A DNA stretch of 64,000 nucleotides from Chryseobacterium sp. G0186 (GTDB taxonomy: Bacteria > Bacteroidota > Bacteroidia > Flavobacteriales > Weeksellaceae): NCBI RefSeq assembly GCF_003815675.1, contig NZ_CP033918.1, positions 3,472,001 to 3,536,000 of the forward strand, given 5' to 3'. The stretch's first letter is position 1; each line of letters begins with the position of its first letter. Made by a program: the position numbers and the translations under genes. This document shows positions 1 through 8,236 of the stretch, one piece after another. The notes under the pieces are model-generated. The model saw only the letters and a program-made list of their open reading frames with translations. It searched no databases and was not told where the DNA came from.

Positions 1-1
1 A

Positions 2-1039
2 TTGTGTGGATATGATAATTTCTGTATGCTTGGATATCACAGTGTTTCGGTAATTTGGGATGCTATTTCCAAAGGAGTTCCGGGCATTGATGGTGAAAAA
101 GCTTTTGCAGCAATGAAAGATGCTTCTCTTACAGATAAAATGAGCAGCAGTGATGGCGGTGGTGGTCTTAATGACTATATCAAACTGGGGTATAGCCCAT
201 CCGAAAACGGAGCTTCAGTTTCTGCAACCCTTGAATACGCCTATGATGACTGGTGTATTCAGCAATTGGCAGAAAAACTGGGCAAAAAAGACGAGGCAGA
301 AGTCTATAGAAAACGTTCTATGAACTTCCTGAATACATTCAACAAAGAAAACAATCATTTCTGGCCAAGACAAAAAGACGGAAAATTCTTAGCAGATTTT
401 GCCCTTAACGACTGGAAAAAGCTTCAGCCACACTGGGTTTCCGGAAACATTTGGGCTTATGATTTCTTTGTGCCCCATCAGATTGATGAAATGATGAATT
501 TGTACGGAGGTAAAAAAGGCTTTGAAGAAAAACTGGATAAGACATTTACAGAAGCTCTCAATATGCAGGGTGAGCAGCATGTGGATATCTCAGGATTTAT
601 CGGGTCTTTAGGATTTGGAGATGAACCGGGACATCATGTTCCTTATCTGTACAACTATGCGGGAAGCCCGTACAAGACACAGAAAATGGTAAAATATATC
701 CGTGACAATATGTACGCTGCAAAACCGGATGGAATTGTTAATAATGAAGATTGCGGGCAGATGTCGGCATGGTATATTTTCTCATCACTAGGTTTTTATC
801 CTGTTACACCGGGGAAACCGGTCTATGCAATTGGTGCTCCTCAGTTTCCAAAAGCATCCTTACAATTAGAAAATGGAAAAACATTCACTGTGATTGCAGA
901 CAAGATATCAGACAAAAACATCTATGTACAGAAAATGTTCCTGAACGGGAAAGAGTACAAAAGCTGGGAGCTGAACCACAGCGATATCATGAATGGAGGT
1001 GAACTTAGATTTGTAATGGGAAGTAAGCCTGTAAAATAA
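2..1039 (+). CDS. GH92 alpha-mannosidase, C-terminal part (5' end outside window)
   Basis: The frame is open to the left edge, so only the C-terminal half (about 345 residues) is visible. GH92 enzymes are Ca2+-dependent exo-alpha-mannosidases, usually about 750 residues, exported to the periplasm or outer membrane. Seen here: the motifs GDEPGHHVPYLYNYAG and NNEDCGQMSAWYIFSSLGFYP, both hallmarks of the catalytic (alpha/alpha)6 domain. By alignment to the complete GH92 at 8237-10519, the position of the catalytic acid Glu (in EGNSW) is Ser147 here (VSGNIW), and the His-Glu pair linked to alpha-1,2 specificity is Gly-Phe. It may therefore have a different linkage or leaving-group preference. It is followed after 32 nt by GH125, probably in one operon. 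Confidence 0.9.
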   Translation: MCGYDNFCMLGYHSVSVIWDAISKGVPGIDGEKAFAAMKDASLTDKMSSSDGGGGLNDYIKLGYSPSENGASVSATLEYAYDDWCIQQLAEKLGKKDEAEVYRKRSMNFLNTFNKENNHFWPRQKDGKFLADFALNDWKKLQPHWVSGNIWAYDFFVPHQIDEMMNLYGGKKGFEEKLDKTFTEALNMQGEQHVDISGFIGSLGFGDEPGHHVPYLYNYAGSPYKTQKMVKYIRDNMYAAKPDGIVNNEDCGQMSAWYIFSSLGFYPVTPGKPVYAIGAPQFPKASLQLENGKTFTVIADKISDKNIYVQKMFLNGKEYKSWELNHSDIMNGGELRFVMGSKPVK

Positions 1040-1071
1040 GACTAATAAAAATAAACGAAACAAAAGTATCA

Positions 1072-2499
1072 ATGGAAAGGAGAGATTTTATTAAAACAAG
1101 TGCATTGGCAGGAGCCGGATTGCTGTTTACTCAGAATGTTTTTGCAAAAAACCTGGTTATGGAGGATTTTCCTATCGTCCGTGTTCCAAAGGATAAAAGA
1201 CATTTTACCAGTGAATCTGTAGAAAGTGCCATTGCAGCCTTTAAAAAGAAAGTGAAGAATAAAGAACTGAGCTGGCTCTTTGAAAATTGCTTTCCCAATA
1301 CATTAGATACGACTGTTTTTTACAGTGAAAACAATGGAACCCCGGATACCTATGTGATTACGGGAGATATAGATGCCATGTGGCTTCGTGACAGTTCTGC
1401 ACAGGTTTTTCCTTATCTTCAGTTCTCCAAGAAAGATGAGAAACTTCACAAGCTGATTTCCGGAGTTATCCATAAGCAGACTACATTCATACTGAAAGAT
1501 CCTTACGCCAACGCTTTCTACAATGATGACCAGAAAATAAGCAAGTGGAAAGAATATGACCAAACTGATATGAAGCCGGGAACCCATGAAAGAAAGTGGG
1601 AAATAGATTCTCTGTGCTATCCTATTCGTCTGGCTTATCATTTCTGGAAAACAACAGGAGATACCAAACCTTTTGATGATAACTGGTTGAAGGGGATTAA
1701 GCTTACATTACAGACTTTTATAGAACAACAGAGGAAAAAAGACTTAGGCCCTTACAAATTTGAGCGTACAACATCATGGGCAACCGATGGGGTTCCGATG
1801 GGTGGCTATGGATATCCTACAAAGCCTGTAGGGTTGATCAGTTCTATGTTCCGTCCAAGTGATGATGCTACAATCTATGGCTTTTTGATCCCGTCCAATT
1901 TATTTGCAGTGGTAAGTTTACGCCAGGCCGCGGAAATGGTTTCTCAAATCAAAAATGAAAAAAACTTGGCTCAGCAGTTAACGAATCTTGCCGATGAGGT
2001 AGATACCGCCATAAAAAAATACGGAATTTATAATCATCCTGAATACGGGAAAATATATGCTTTTGAAGTCAACGGTTTCGGAAGCTATAACCTGATGGAT
2101 GATGCCAACTGCCCAAGTCTGCTGGGGTTACCTTATCTGGATGCGGTGAAGCTTGATGACCCTGTGTATCTGAATACAAGAAAATTCGTTTGGTCAGAAA
2201 GCAACCCATTCTTTTTCAAAGGAAAGCTGGCAGAGGGAATAGGAGGTCCACATATTGGACTTGACATGATCTGGCCAATGAGTATCATTATGAAAGCGCT
2301 CACTACAAAGGATAAAAGTGAGGTTAAATGGTGTATAGATACTTTACAGAAAACACACGGCGGAACAGGCTTTATGCACGAGTCTTTCCATAAAGACAAC
2401 GATAAAAAATTCACCAGAGAATGGTTTGCATGGTCAAATACCTTATTTGGTGAATTATTATGGAAAACCTTTAATGAAAATCCGGACCTGCTGACATAG
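1072..2499 (+). CDS. GH125 exo-alpha-1,6-mannosidase (DUF1237)
   Basis: 475 residues, the usual GH125 length. These enzymes remove alpha-1,6-linked mannose from N-glycan cores. The N-terminus MERRDFIKTSALAGAGLLF contains twin arginines followed by a hydrophobic stretch, suggesting Tat export. Family-like motifs seen are ITGDIDAMWLRDSSAQV, WATDGVPMGGYGYPTKP, FRPSDDAT, TGFMHESF and REWFAWSNTLFGEL. The catalytic Asp and Glu of the family should lie in the conserved TDGV and HESF/REWF regions, but I have not placed them by alignment. It lies 32 nt after the partial GH92 and before two endoglycosidases, which fits a high-mannose N-glycan degradation operon. Confidence 0.92.
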   Translation: MERRDFIKTSALAGAGLLFTQNVFAKNLVMEDFPIVRVPKDKRHFTSESVESAIAAFKKKVKNKELSWLFENCFPNTLDTTVFYSENNGTPDTYVITGDIDAMWLRDSSAQVFPYLQFSKKDEKLHKLISGVIHKQTTFILKDPYANAFYNDDQKISKWKEYDQTDMKPGTHERKWEIDSLCYPIRLAYHFWKTTGDTKPFDDNWLKGIKLTLQTFIEQQRKKDLGPYKFERTTSWATDGVPMGGYGYPTKPVGLISSMFRPSDDATIYGFLIPSNLFAVVSLRQAAEMVSQIKNEKNLAQQLTNLADEVDTAIKKYGIYNHPEYGKIYAFEVNGFGSYNLMDDANCPSLLGLPYLDAVKLDDPVYLNTRKFVWSESNPFFFKGKLAEGIGGPHIGLDMIWPMSIIMKALTTKDKSEVKWCIDTLQKTHGGTGFMHESFHKDNDKKFTREWFAWSNTLFGELLWKTFNENPDLLT

Positions 2500-2611
2500 T
2501 CTATCCTTTTATATCACCCTTTATTTCGAGGTGTTTTTCTTTAAAAAGAAAAATATCAGGGGAGTCCTATATCAGAAACCAGAACAAAAAAACATCACCA
2601 AAAATTATACA

Positions 2612-4768
2612 ATGAAAAAAAAATCCATCTTTACTGCACTGATTGCCATGGCGCTTCAGTCTGGTTCTCTGCTTAACGCACAACAGCTTAATCCTACAGG
2701 AATATGCTATGTGGAAGTAAACAACAATAACATCCTGAATGCAGGAGCGTACAAACTGCAGACATCAAACAGTTATCTGTTTAATGTGGTGAATATTTTT
2801 GCTGCGAATATTAATTATGATACCAGCCGAGGCAGGGCATATCTGTATTCCAACAATAATGTTACCAAGGTTCTTACCAATGCTGATACCTATATAAAAC
2901 CTCTTCAGCAGAAAGGAATGAAAGTAGTGCTTACCATTTTGGGAAATCACCAGGGAGCAGGGATATGCAATTTCCCTACCCGTGAAGCTGCCAAAGATTT
3001 TGCATTACAGCTTGCCAATACAGTAAATACTTACGGTCTGGATGGAATTGATTTTGATGATGAATATTCAGAATATGGAAAAAATGGAACAGGACAGCCT
3101 AATGACAGCTCTTTTGTAATGCTTGTGCAGGAATTAAGAGCTTTGTTGCCGGATAAAATCATTTCTTTTTATTACTATGGTGATGCTGCTTCAAGGCTTT
3201 CCTGGAACGGCGCCAGGGTAGGAGACAATGTCAACTACAGCTGGAATGCAATGTACGGAACATTCTCTGCTCCCAATGTACCACCTCTTACCAAAGCTCA
3301 GATTTCTCCTGCAGCAGTCTGGATGGGAAATACGTCTAATTCTACAACCACCAGCCTGGCTACCCAGACTAAGAATGGCGGATATGGAGTGTTTATGTGG
3401 TATGATCTACACGGAACCAATGAATCTTCACAGCTTTCAGCAGGAACCCAGACATTATACGGACAACCAACAGTTCTAAGTGGTTCTTTACAATCATGGA
3501 CAGCAGGGGTAAACTGTGATGCCCCTATAGGACTATATACCAGTAATCTTACGGGAACAAGCGCAAAACTAAACTGGTCTGCAGCAGCAACCAATTCCTA
3601 TGATATCGATTATAAACCCGCTTCTTCAACAACTTGGACTAATGCTGCTTCAGCAGTCAATGCTACTTCTGTAACAGTTTCGGGATTGACAGCCAATACT
3701 GAATACGACTGGAGAATCAGAACAAACTGCAGCGTAAAAAGTGCTTATATGTTTGCCCCAAGATTTAACAGTGGATCAGGAACAACAACTCCCTCCGGTT
3801 CTTACTCCCTTTCTCTGGATGGGAGCAGTGAGTCGGGAGCAGCAGGAAATCTTAACCTGAGTGGTTCAGCATTGTCTTTTGAAGGATGGATCAAACCCTC
3901 GTCTTTCAAATCGACTTCTCCGTACATCTCATCAGTTATGGGAACAGAGATTGGAGATAGTAATTCTGCTTTATTACGATTGGGAGATGCCGGTTTAGCT
4001 AATAATAAGCTGCAATTTGTGGTAAGTATCAATAATGTACAGCAAAAACTGGCTTCGGCTACCGCTTTGAATGCGAATACCTGGTATCATGTGGCTGCAA
4101 CTTACGATGGTTCCACAATGAAACTTTATATCAACGGGGTATTAAATGCCAGTAAAGCCCAAACCGGGAACATCAGTTCAAACGGAGCCTTCAATGTTGG
4201 GTATTCATATAATACATCCAGAAATTTCAATGGTAAAATAGATGAGGTAAGGGTTTGGAAAAAAGCATTAACCCAGACGGAAATCAGTCAGAATATGTGT
4301 AATGTATCACTTCCTGCTTCATCGCTTGCGGCTTATTGGAAATTTAATGAGGGAAGTGGTTCAACAGTTCAGGACAGTTCAGGAAATGGAGCTTCTTTAA
4401 CCCTGACAGGAGTTGATGCTTCTAATTGGGGAACTGATCTGCCTTGTGCAACGGGAACTTCAAAATTATCAAGAAATACAGAAAACCAAAGAGAAATAGG
4501 TTCAGAACAAATAAATAATAAGAATCAGATCAAGCTATATCCCAATCCGGTAAGTAAATCTTCATCATTTACCGTTTCTGTTCCGGATAACTATAACAAA
4601 GGGAAATTAATGATTTATGATCTAAACGGAAGATTGATAGACACAAAATCACTGAATGCAGGAAGCAATCATTATGATCTGAACGGACTATCCTCCGGAA
4701 ATTATATTCTCCAGTTTGAATCCCAAAATGGAAGTGCAAAACAAACAGAGAAAATAATGGTAAAATAA
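2612..4768 (+). CDS. Secreted GH18 endo-beta-N-acetylglucosaminidase (EndoH/EndoF1 type) with FN3, LamG and T9SS tail
   Basis: 718 residues from the ATG at 2612. The frame extends upstream to 2531, but 2612 gives a clean signal peptide (MKKKSIFTALIAMALQSGSLLNAQ) and matches the start context of the next gene. The family cleaves between the two core GlcNAc residues of high-mannose N-glycans. Domain order: GH18 (about 25-300) with the DxxDxDxE motif DGIDFDDE at 144-151, catalytic acid Glu151, in an EndoH-like context (YGLDGIDFDDEYSEYG); one FN3 domain (about 302-388); a LamG/concanavalin-like domain (about 396-612); and a Por/T9SS sorting domain (about 640-718, starting LYPNPV). It is a tandem paralog of the next gene. 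Confidence 0.9.
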   Translation: MKKKSIFTALIAMALQSGSLLNAQQLNPTGICYVEVNNNNILNAGAYKLQTSNSYLFNVVNIFAANINYDTSRGRAYLYSNNNVTKVLTNADTYIKPLQQKGMKVVLTILGNHQGAGICNFPTREAAKDFALQLANTVNTYGLDGIDFDDEYSEYGKNGTGQPNDSSFVMLVQELRALLPDKIISFYYYGDAASRLSWNGARVGDNVNYSWNAMYGTFSAPNVPPLTKAQISPAAVWMGNTSNSTTTSLATQTKNGGYGVFMWYDLHGTNESSQLSAGTQTLYGQPTVLSGSLQSWTAGVNCDAPIGLYTSNLTGTSAKLNWSAAATNSYDIDYKPASSTTWTNAASAVNATSVTVSGLTANTEYDWRIRTNCSVKSAYMFAPRFNSGSGTTTPSGSYSLSLDGSSESGAAGNLNLSGSALSFEGWIKPSSFKSTSPYISSVMGTEIGDSNSALLRLGDAGLANNKLQFVVSINNVQQKLASATALNANTWYHVAATYDGSTMKLYINGVLNASKAQTGNISSNGAFNVGYSYNTSRNFNGKIDEVRVWKKALTQTEISQNMCNVSLPASSLAAYWKFNEGSGSTVQDSSGNGASLTLTGVDASNWGTDLPCATGTSKLSRNTENQREIGSEQINNKNQIKLYPNPVSKSSSFTVSVPDNYNKGKLMIYDLNGRLIDTKSLNAGSNHYDLNGLSSGNYILQFESQNGSAKQTEKIMVK

Positions 4769-4823
4769 CAAATATGCCATTGGGCCCGGTCCCAATTGTT
4801 TTCTATATTCTAAAAATTATACT

Positions 4824-7229
4824 ATGAAAAAAAAATCTCTTCTTATTCCCCTGATGGCACTCATGCTTCAGGCTGGTTCTCAACTTCAGGCACAACAGCT
4901 TAATCCTCTCGGAGTATGCTATGTGGAAGTGAACAACAACAACATGCTGAATGCAGGTTCCTATACTTTGCAGACCAGTAACAAACAGCTTTTTGATGTC
5001 GCTATTATCTTTGCTGCCAATATCAATTATGATGTTTCCAAAAGCAGAGCTTATATCTCAAACAACAATAATGTTACCAAGGTATTAAATGATGTAAATA
5101 CCTATGTAAAACCTTTACAGCAAAAAGGAATTAAAGTATTGCTGGATCTCCTTGGTAATCATCAGGGTGCAGGGATTTCTAATTTCCCCAACCGTGAAGC
5201 CGCAAAAGATTTTGCATTACAGGTTGCCCATACAGTCTATACCTATGGACTTGATGGAGTAGATTTGGATGATGAATGGGCAGGATATGGGAACAACGGA
5301 ACAGGACAACCCAATAACAGTTCTTTTGTAATGCTTTTACAAGAGCTTAAAGCAGCAATGCCTGATAAACTGATCACATTCTATTACTACGGTCCTGCAA
5401 CTTCAAGACAAAGCTATAACGGAGATCAGGCAGGAAATTACATCAACTACAGCTGGAATCCTTATTACGGAACATACAGTGCCCCTAATGTACCACCACT
5501 TGATAAGACCAAGCTTTCTCCCGCGGCAACATGGATTCAAAATACAAATCCTCAGTCTACTCCTGCTTCTGTACTTTCCACATTGGCAACCAACACCAAA
5601 AATGATGGTTATGGAGTCTTTATGTGGTATGATTTAGGCACATCTGATGTTGCCAATTATCTGAGTACAGGGTCCAATATTCTGTATAATGAAAACACTC
5701 AGTTAAGCGGACAGTTATATCCGTGGGCTCAGGGACAAGCCTGTGATCCGCCATTAGGACTGGAAGTTACCAATGTAACAGGAGCTACTGCTAAATTAAA
5801 CTGGACATCCAACGGATCTCAAACATATAATATCGATTATAAGCCAGCCAGTTCAACAACCTGGACAAATGCTGCTACCAATTATTCAGGCAGCAATGTG
5901 GTGATCAATAACCTGAATCTGAATACGGATTATGATTGGAGAATACAATCCAATTGCTCCTCAACATTAACGAGTACCTATCTTTTTGCCCCAAGATTCA
6001 ATTCAGGAAACGGATGTGTAACCCCATCAGGATTAGTATCCGGAAGCTACCTTGGAAGTACAACCCAATTATCATGGAACGCAGGAACAGTTTCTTCCTA
6101 TACATTGCAGTACAAAACAACTGCGGCTACAACATGGATAGAAGTTCCGAATATTACAACCAACAATTATTCATTGCAAAACCTGACACCTAACACCAAC
6201 TATGTCTGGAAGGTACAGTCCGTGTGTAATGGAGGTACAGCAAGTACCTATTCAGGAGAGGGTACATTCAACAGCGGTTTAGCTCCTGTTACAAGCCCTG
6301 GCCCAAGATCACTCTCATTTAATGGAAGCACGAATTATCTTAATGCCGGCCAATTTAACCTGAGTGGAAATGCCGTAACATTTGAGGGATGGGTAAAGGT
6401 AAATTCATTTAAAACTTCTTTTCCTTATATTTCATCTGTAATGGGGATTGAAGTGGGAGACAGTAACTCTGCCATGTTAAGATTCGGAGACGGAAACCTG
6501 GCCAGTAACAAGCTTCAGTTTATATTAAGCTTTGGATCATCTCAGGTAAAATTGAACACAAATGCTACGTTTAATACCAATACATGGTATCACATCGCTG
6601 CAACTTATGATGGCTCAGCCATGAAGATTTACGTTAATGGTACTTTGGATGCGAGTGTAGCGGCAACCGGTAATTTCACAGCTAACGGTATTCTTTATCT
6701 TGGAAGAAACTATGATAACTCCCGTACCATCAATGGAACTCTTGATGAATTCAGGGTATGGAAAAAAGCATTGACTGCCCAGGAGATCATGGATAATAAA
6801 TGTAATGTAGCTGCCACTTCACCTGGTTTGGAGGCCAACTGGAAAATGGATGAAGGAAGTGGTACCGCAGCATTAGATTCTACTCCGAACACCCATTTTG
6901 CAACACTGGTGAGCATGTCAGATACCAATTGGAAAACAGATGTACCTTGTGATCCTGCTCTGTCGGTGAAAGAACTTGAGTCTGCAAAAGAAAGCGGAGT
7001 CTATCCAAATCCTGTGAAAAAAGGAAACGATATTCATTTTACAATTAACGATCGCTCAGGTGCTGAGGTTTTGCTGTACGATGCTACAGGAAAGCTATCT
7101 AAAAAGCAGATGATTGACCCAAATAATAATACAATGAATACACAGGATTTAATAAGTGGTACCTATATTTACAAAATTACATCCTCAAACAATAAGGTTT
7201 TATCATCAGGTAAAATAATTATAAAGTAA
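4824..7229 (+). CDS. Secreted GH18 endo-beta-N-acetylglucosaminidase (EndoH/EndoF1 type), second tandem copy with two FN3 domains
   Basis: 801 residues with signal peptide MKKKSLLIPLMALMLQAGSQLQAQ. The GH18 domain has DGVDLDDE at residues 144-151, the same positions as in the upstream copy, so catalytic Glu151 is kept. Two FN3 domains (about 307-395 and 397-487), a LamG domain (about 492-712) and a T9SS sorting tail from VYPNPV (about 726) to the end follow. It differs from the upstream copy mainly by the extra FN3 domain. The two genes share the sequence just before the ATG, so the duplication seems to include the leader. It probably acts at the cell surface on glycoproteins, making oligosaccharides for the neighbouring mannosidases. 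Confidence 0.9.
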   Translation: MKKKSLLIPLMALMLQAGSQLQAQQLNPLGVCYVEVNNNNMLNAGSYTLQTSNKQLFDVAIIFAANINYDVSKSRAYISNNNNVTKVLNDVNTYVKPLQQKGIKVLLDLLGNHQGAGISNFPNREAAKDFALQVAHTVYTYGLDGVDLDDEWAGYGNNGTGQPNNSSFVMLLQELKAAMPDKLITFYYYGPATSRQSYNGDQAGNYINYSWNPYYGTYSAPNVPPLDKTKLSPAATWIQNTNPQSTPASVLSTLATNTKNDGYGVFMWYDLGTSDVANYLSTGSNILYNENTQLSGQLYPWAQGQACDPPLGLEVTNVTGATAKLNWTSNGSQTYNIDYKPASSTTWTNAATNYSGSNVVINNLNLNTDYDWRIQSNCSSTLTSTYLFAPRFNSGNGCVTPSGLVSGSYLGSTTQLSWNAGTVSSYTLQYKTTAATTWIEVPNITTNNYSLQNLTPNTNYVWKVQSVCNGGTASTYSGEGTFNSGLAPVTSPGPRSLSFNGSTNYLNAGQFNLSGNAVTFEGWVKVNSFKTSFPYISSVMGIEVGDSNSAMLRFGDGNLASNKLQFILSFGSSQVKLNTNATFNTNTWYHIAATYDGSAMKIYVNGTLDASVAATGNFTANGILYLGRNYDNSRTINGTLDEFRVWKKALTAQEIMDNKCNVAATSPGLEANWKMDEGSGTAALDSTPNTHFATLVSMSDTNWKTDVPCDPALSVKELESAKESGVYPNPVKKGNDIHFTINDRSGAEVLLYDATGKLSKKQMIDPNNNTMNTQDLISGTYIYKITSSNNKVLSSGKIIIK

Positions 7230-7275
7230 AATTCAGAAAATAAGATTGTTATCTGAAAAATAGAATAAATCTGTA

Positions 7276-7316
7276 AACAGGCAGACAAGTTGTAAATTCT
7301 TGTTTGTCTGTTTTTT
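7276..7316 (+). terminator. Rho-independent terminator after the endoglycosidase pair
   Basis: An imperfect stem, with CAGACAA near 7282-7288 pairing with TTGTCTG at 7304-7310, is followed by a run of six T. It lies 50-90 nt after the stop of the second endoglycosidase and before the ROK gene, so the ROK-GH92-cupin group may be a separate or attenuated unit. Confidence 0.65.
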
Positions 7317-7354
7317 CAGTAAGAGAGAATTGCTTGAAATTAAAATAAAGAATA

Positions 7355-8215
7355 ATGCAGAATATAGTAGGAATAGATATTGGAGGGTCGCATATTACAC
7401 TGGCTCAGGTAAACCCTGAAAAGCGTGAGATTATGGCTTCAACTTATGTAAGGGAACATGTAAATTCCTTTGATGGTAAAGAAGTTATTTTTTCTGCTTG
7501 GGTTTCAGCCATTGAAAAAGCTTCTCATGACTTGGCTAAAGAAGATCTTTTAATCGGTATTGCAATGCCAGGACCTTTTGATTATGAAAACGGAATATCC
7601 CTCATGCAGCAGGGTAAATTTATCGATATTTACCAGATTAATATTAAAGAAGAGCTGGCGAAAAGACTATCCATTTCTCAGGAGCAGATTCATTTTGTGA
7701 ATGATGCAGCAGCATTTATGGAGGGTGAAGTATTCGGAGGTTGTGTGCAGGATTTTAAAAGGATTTTTGGAGTGACTCTCGGGACAGGATTGGGAACTAC
7801 TTTTTACAATGGAAAAGTAGCAACTGATGAAGATCTGTGGGATTCACCATTCAAAGATTCTATCTGTGAAGACTATCTGGCAACACGGTGGTTTGTTAAT
7901 TATTATGCAGAACTGACCGGTGAACAGATCTCAGGGTCCAAAGATCTATTGGATAAACCAGAAGAAATACGAAGTAAAATATTTAATGAATATGCAGATT
8001 CTTTCTTTGAATTTATCATAAAGTATGTAAATCATTACAAACCGGAAGTTTTAGTTATAGGTGGTAATATTGCAAAAGCCTATCCTTATTTTGAAGAAAG
8101 ATTTCTTCAGAATTTAAAAAAGAATACGATTAATTTGCAGGTTAGAATTTCTGCTATTTTTGAAGATGCAGCTATTCTGGGAGCTGCCAGCTATGCATTA
8201 AAAAAGAATATATAA
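7355..8215 (+). CDS. ROK family sugar kinase (possible mannokinase), lacking the ROK zinc motif
   Basis: 286 residues. The N-terminal ATP-phosphate loop (NIVGIDIGGSH) and the sugar-binding/catalytic Asp in FVNDAAAFMEGE identify a ROK/ASKHA kinase. GVTLGTGLGTTF is the second phosphate loop. The usual ROK zinc motif CxCGxxGC and its preceding His are absent: the loop after GTGLG is short and runs straight into the next helix. It is cytoplasmic, with no signal peptide. It lies between an endoglycosidase and a mannosidase and upstream of a mannose-6-phosphate-isomerase-like cupin, so mannose is the likely substrate; glucose or GlcNAc cannot be excluded. Confidence 0.82.
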   Translation: MQNIVGIDIGGSHITLAQVNPEKREIMASTYVREHVNSFDGKEVIFSAWVSAIEKASHDLAKEDLLIGIAMPGPFDYENGISLMQQGKFIDIYQINIKEELAKRLSISQEQIHFVNDAAAFMEGEVFGGCVQDFKRIFGVTLGTGLGTTFYNGKVATDEDLWDSPFKDSICEDYLATRWFVNYYAELTGEQISGSKDLLDKPEEIRSKIFNEYADSFFEFIIKYVNHYKPEVLVIGGNIAKAYPYFEERFLQNLKKNTINLQVRISAIFEDAAILGAASYALKKNI

Positions 8216-8236
8216 ATTAACAAACGAAAAGATACA

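Noticed and set aside
2515..2538. Weak hairpin CACC...GGTG with five T after the GH125 gene as a terminator
   Set aside because: The stem has only four pairs and an 11-nt loop, too weak to annotate.
4779..4796. Hairpin ATTGGG...CCCAAT between the two endoglycosidase genes
   Set aside because: Six pairs without a T run; at most a minor RNA-processing or stability structure.
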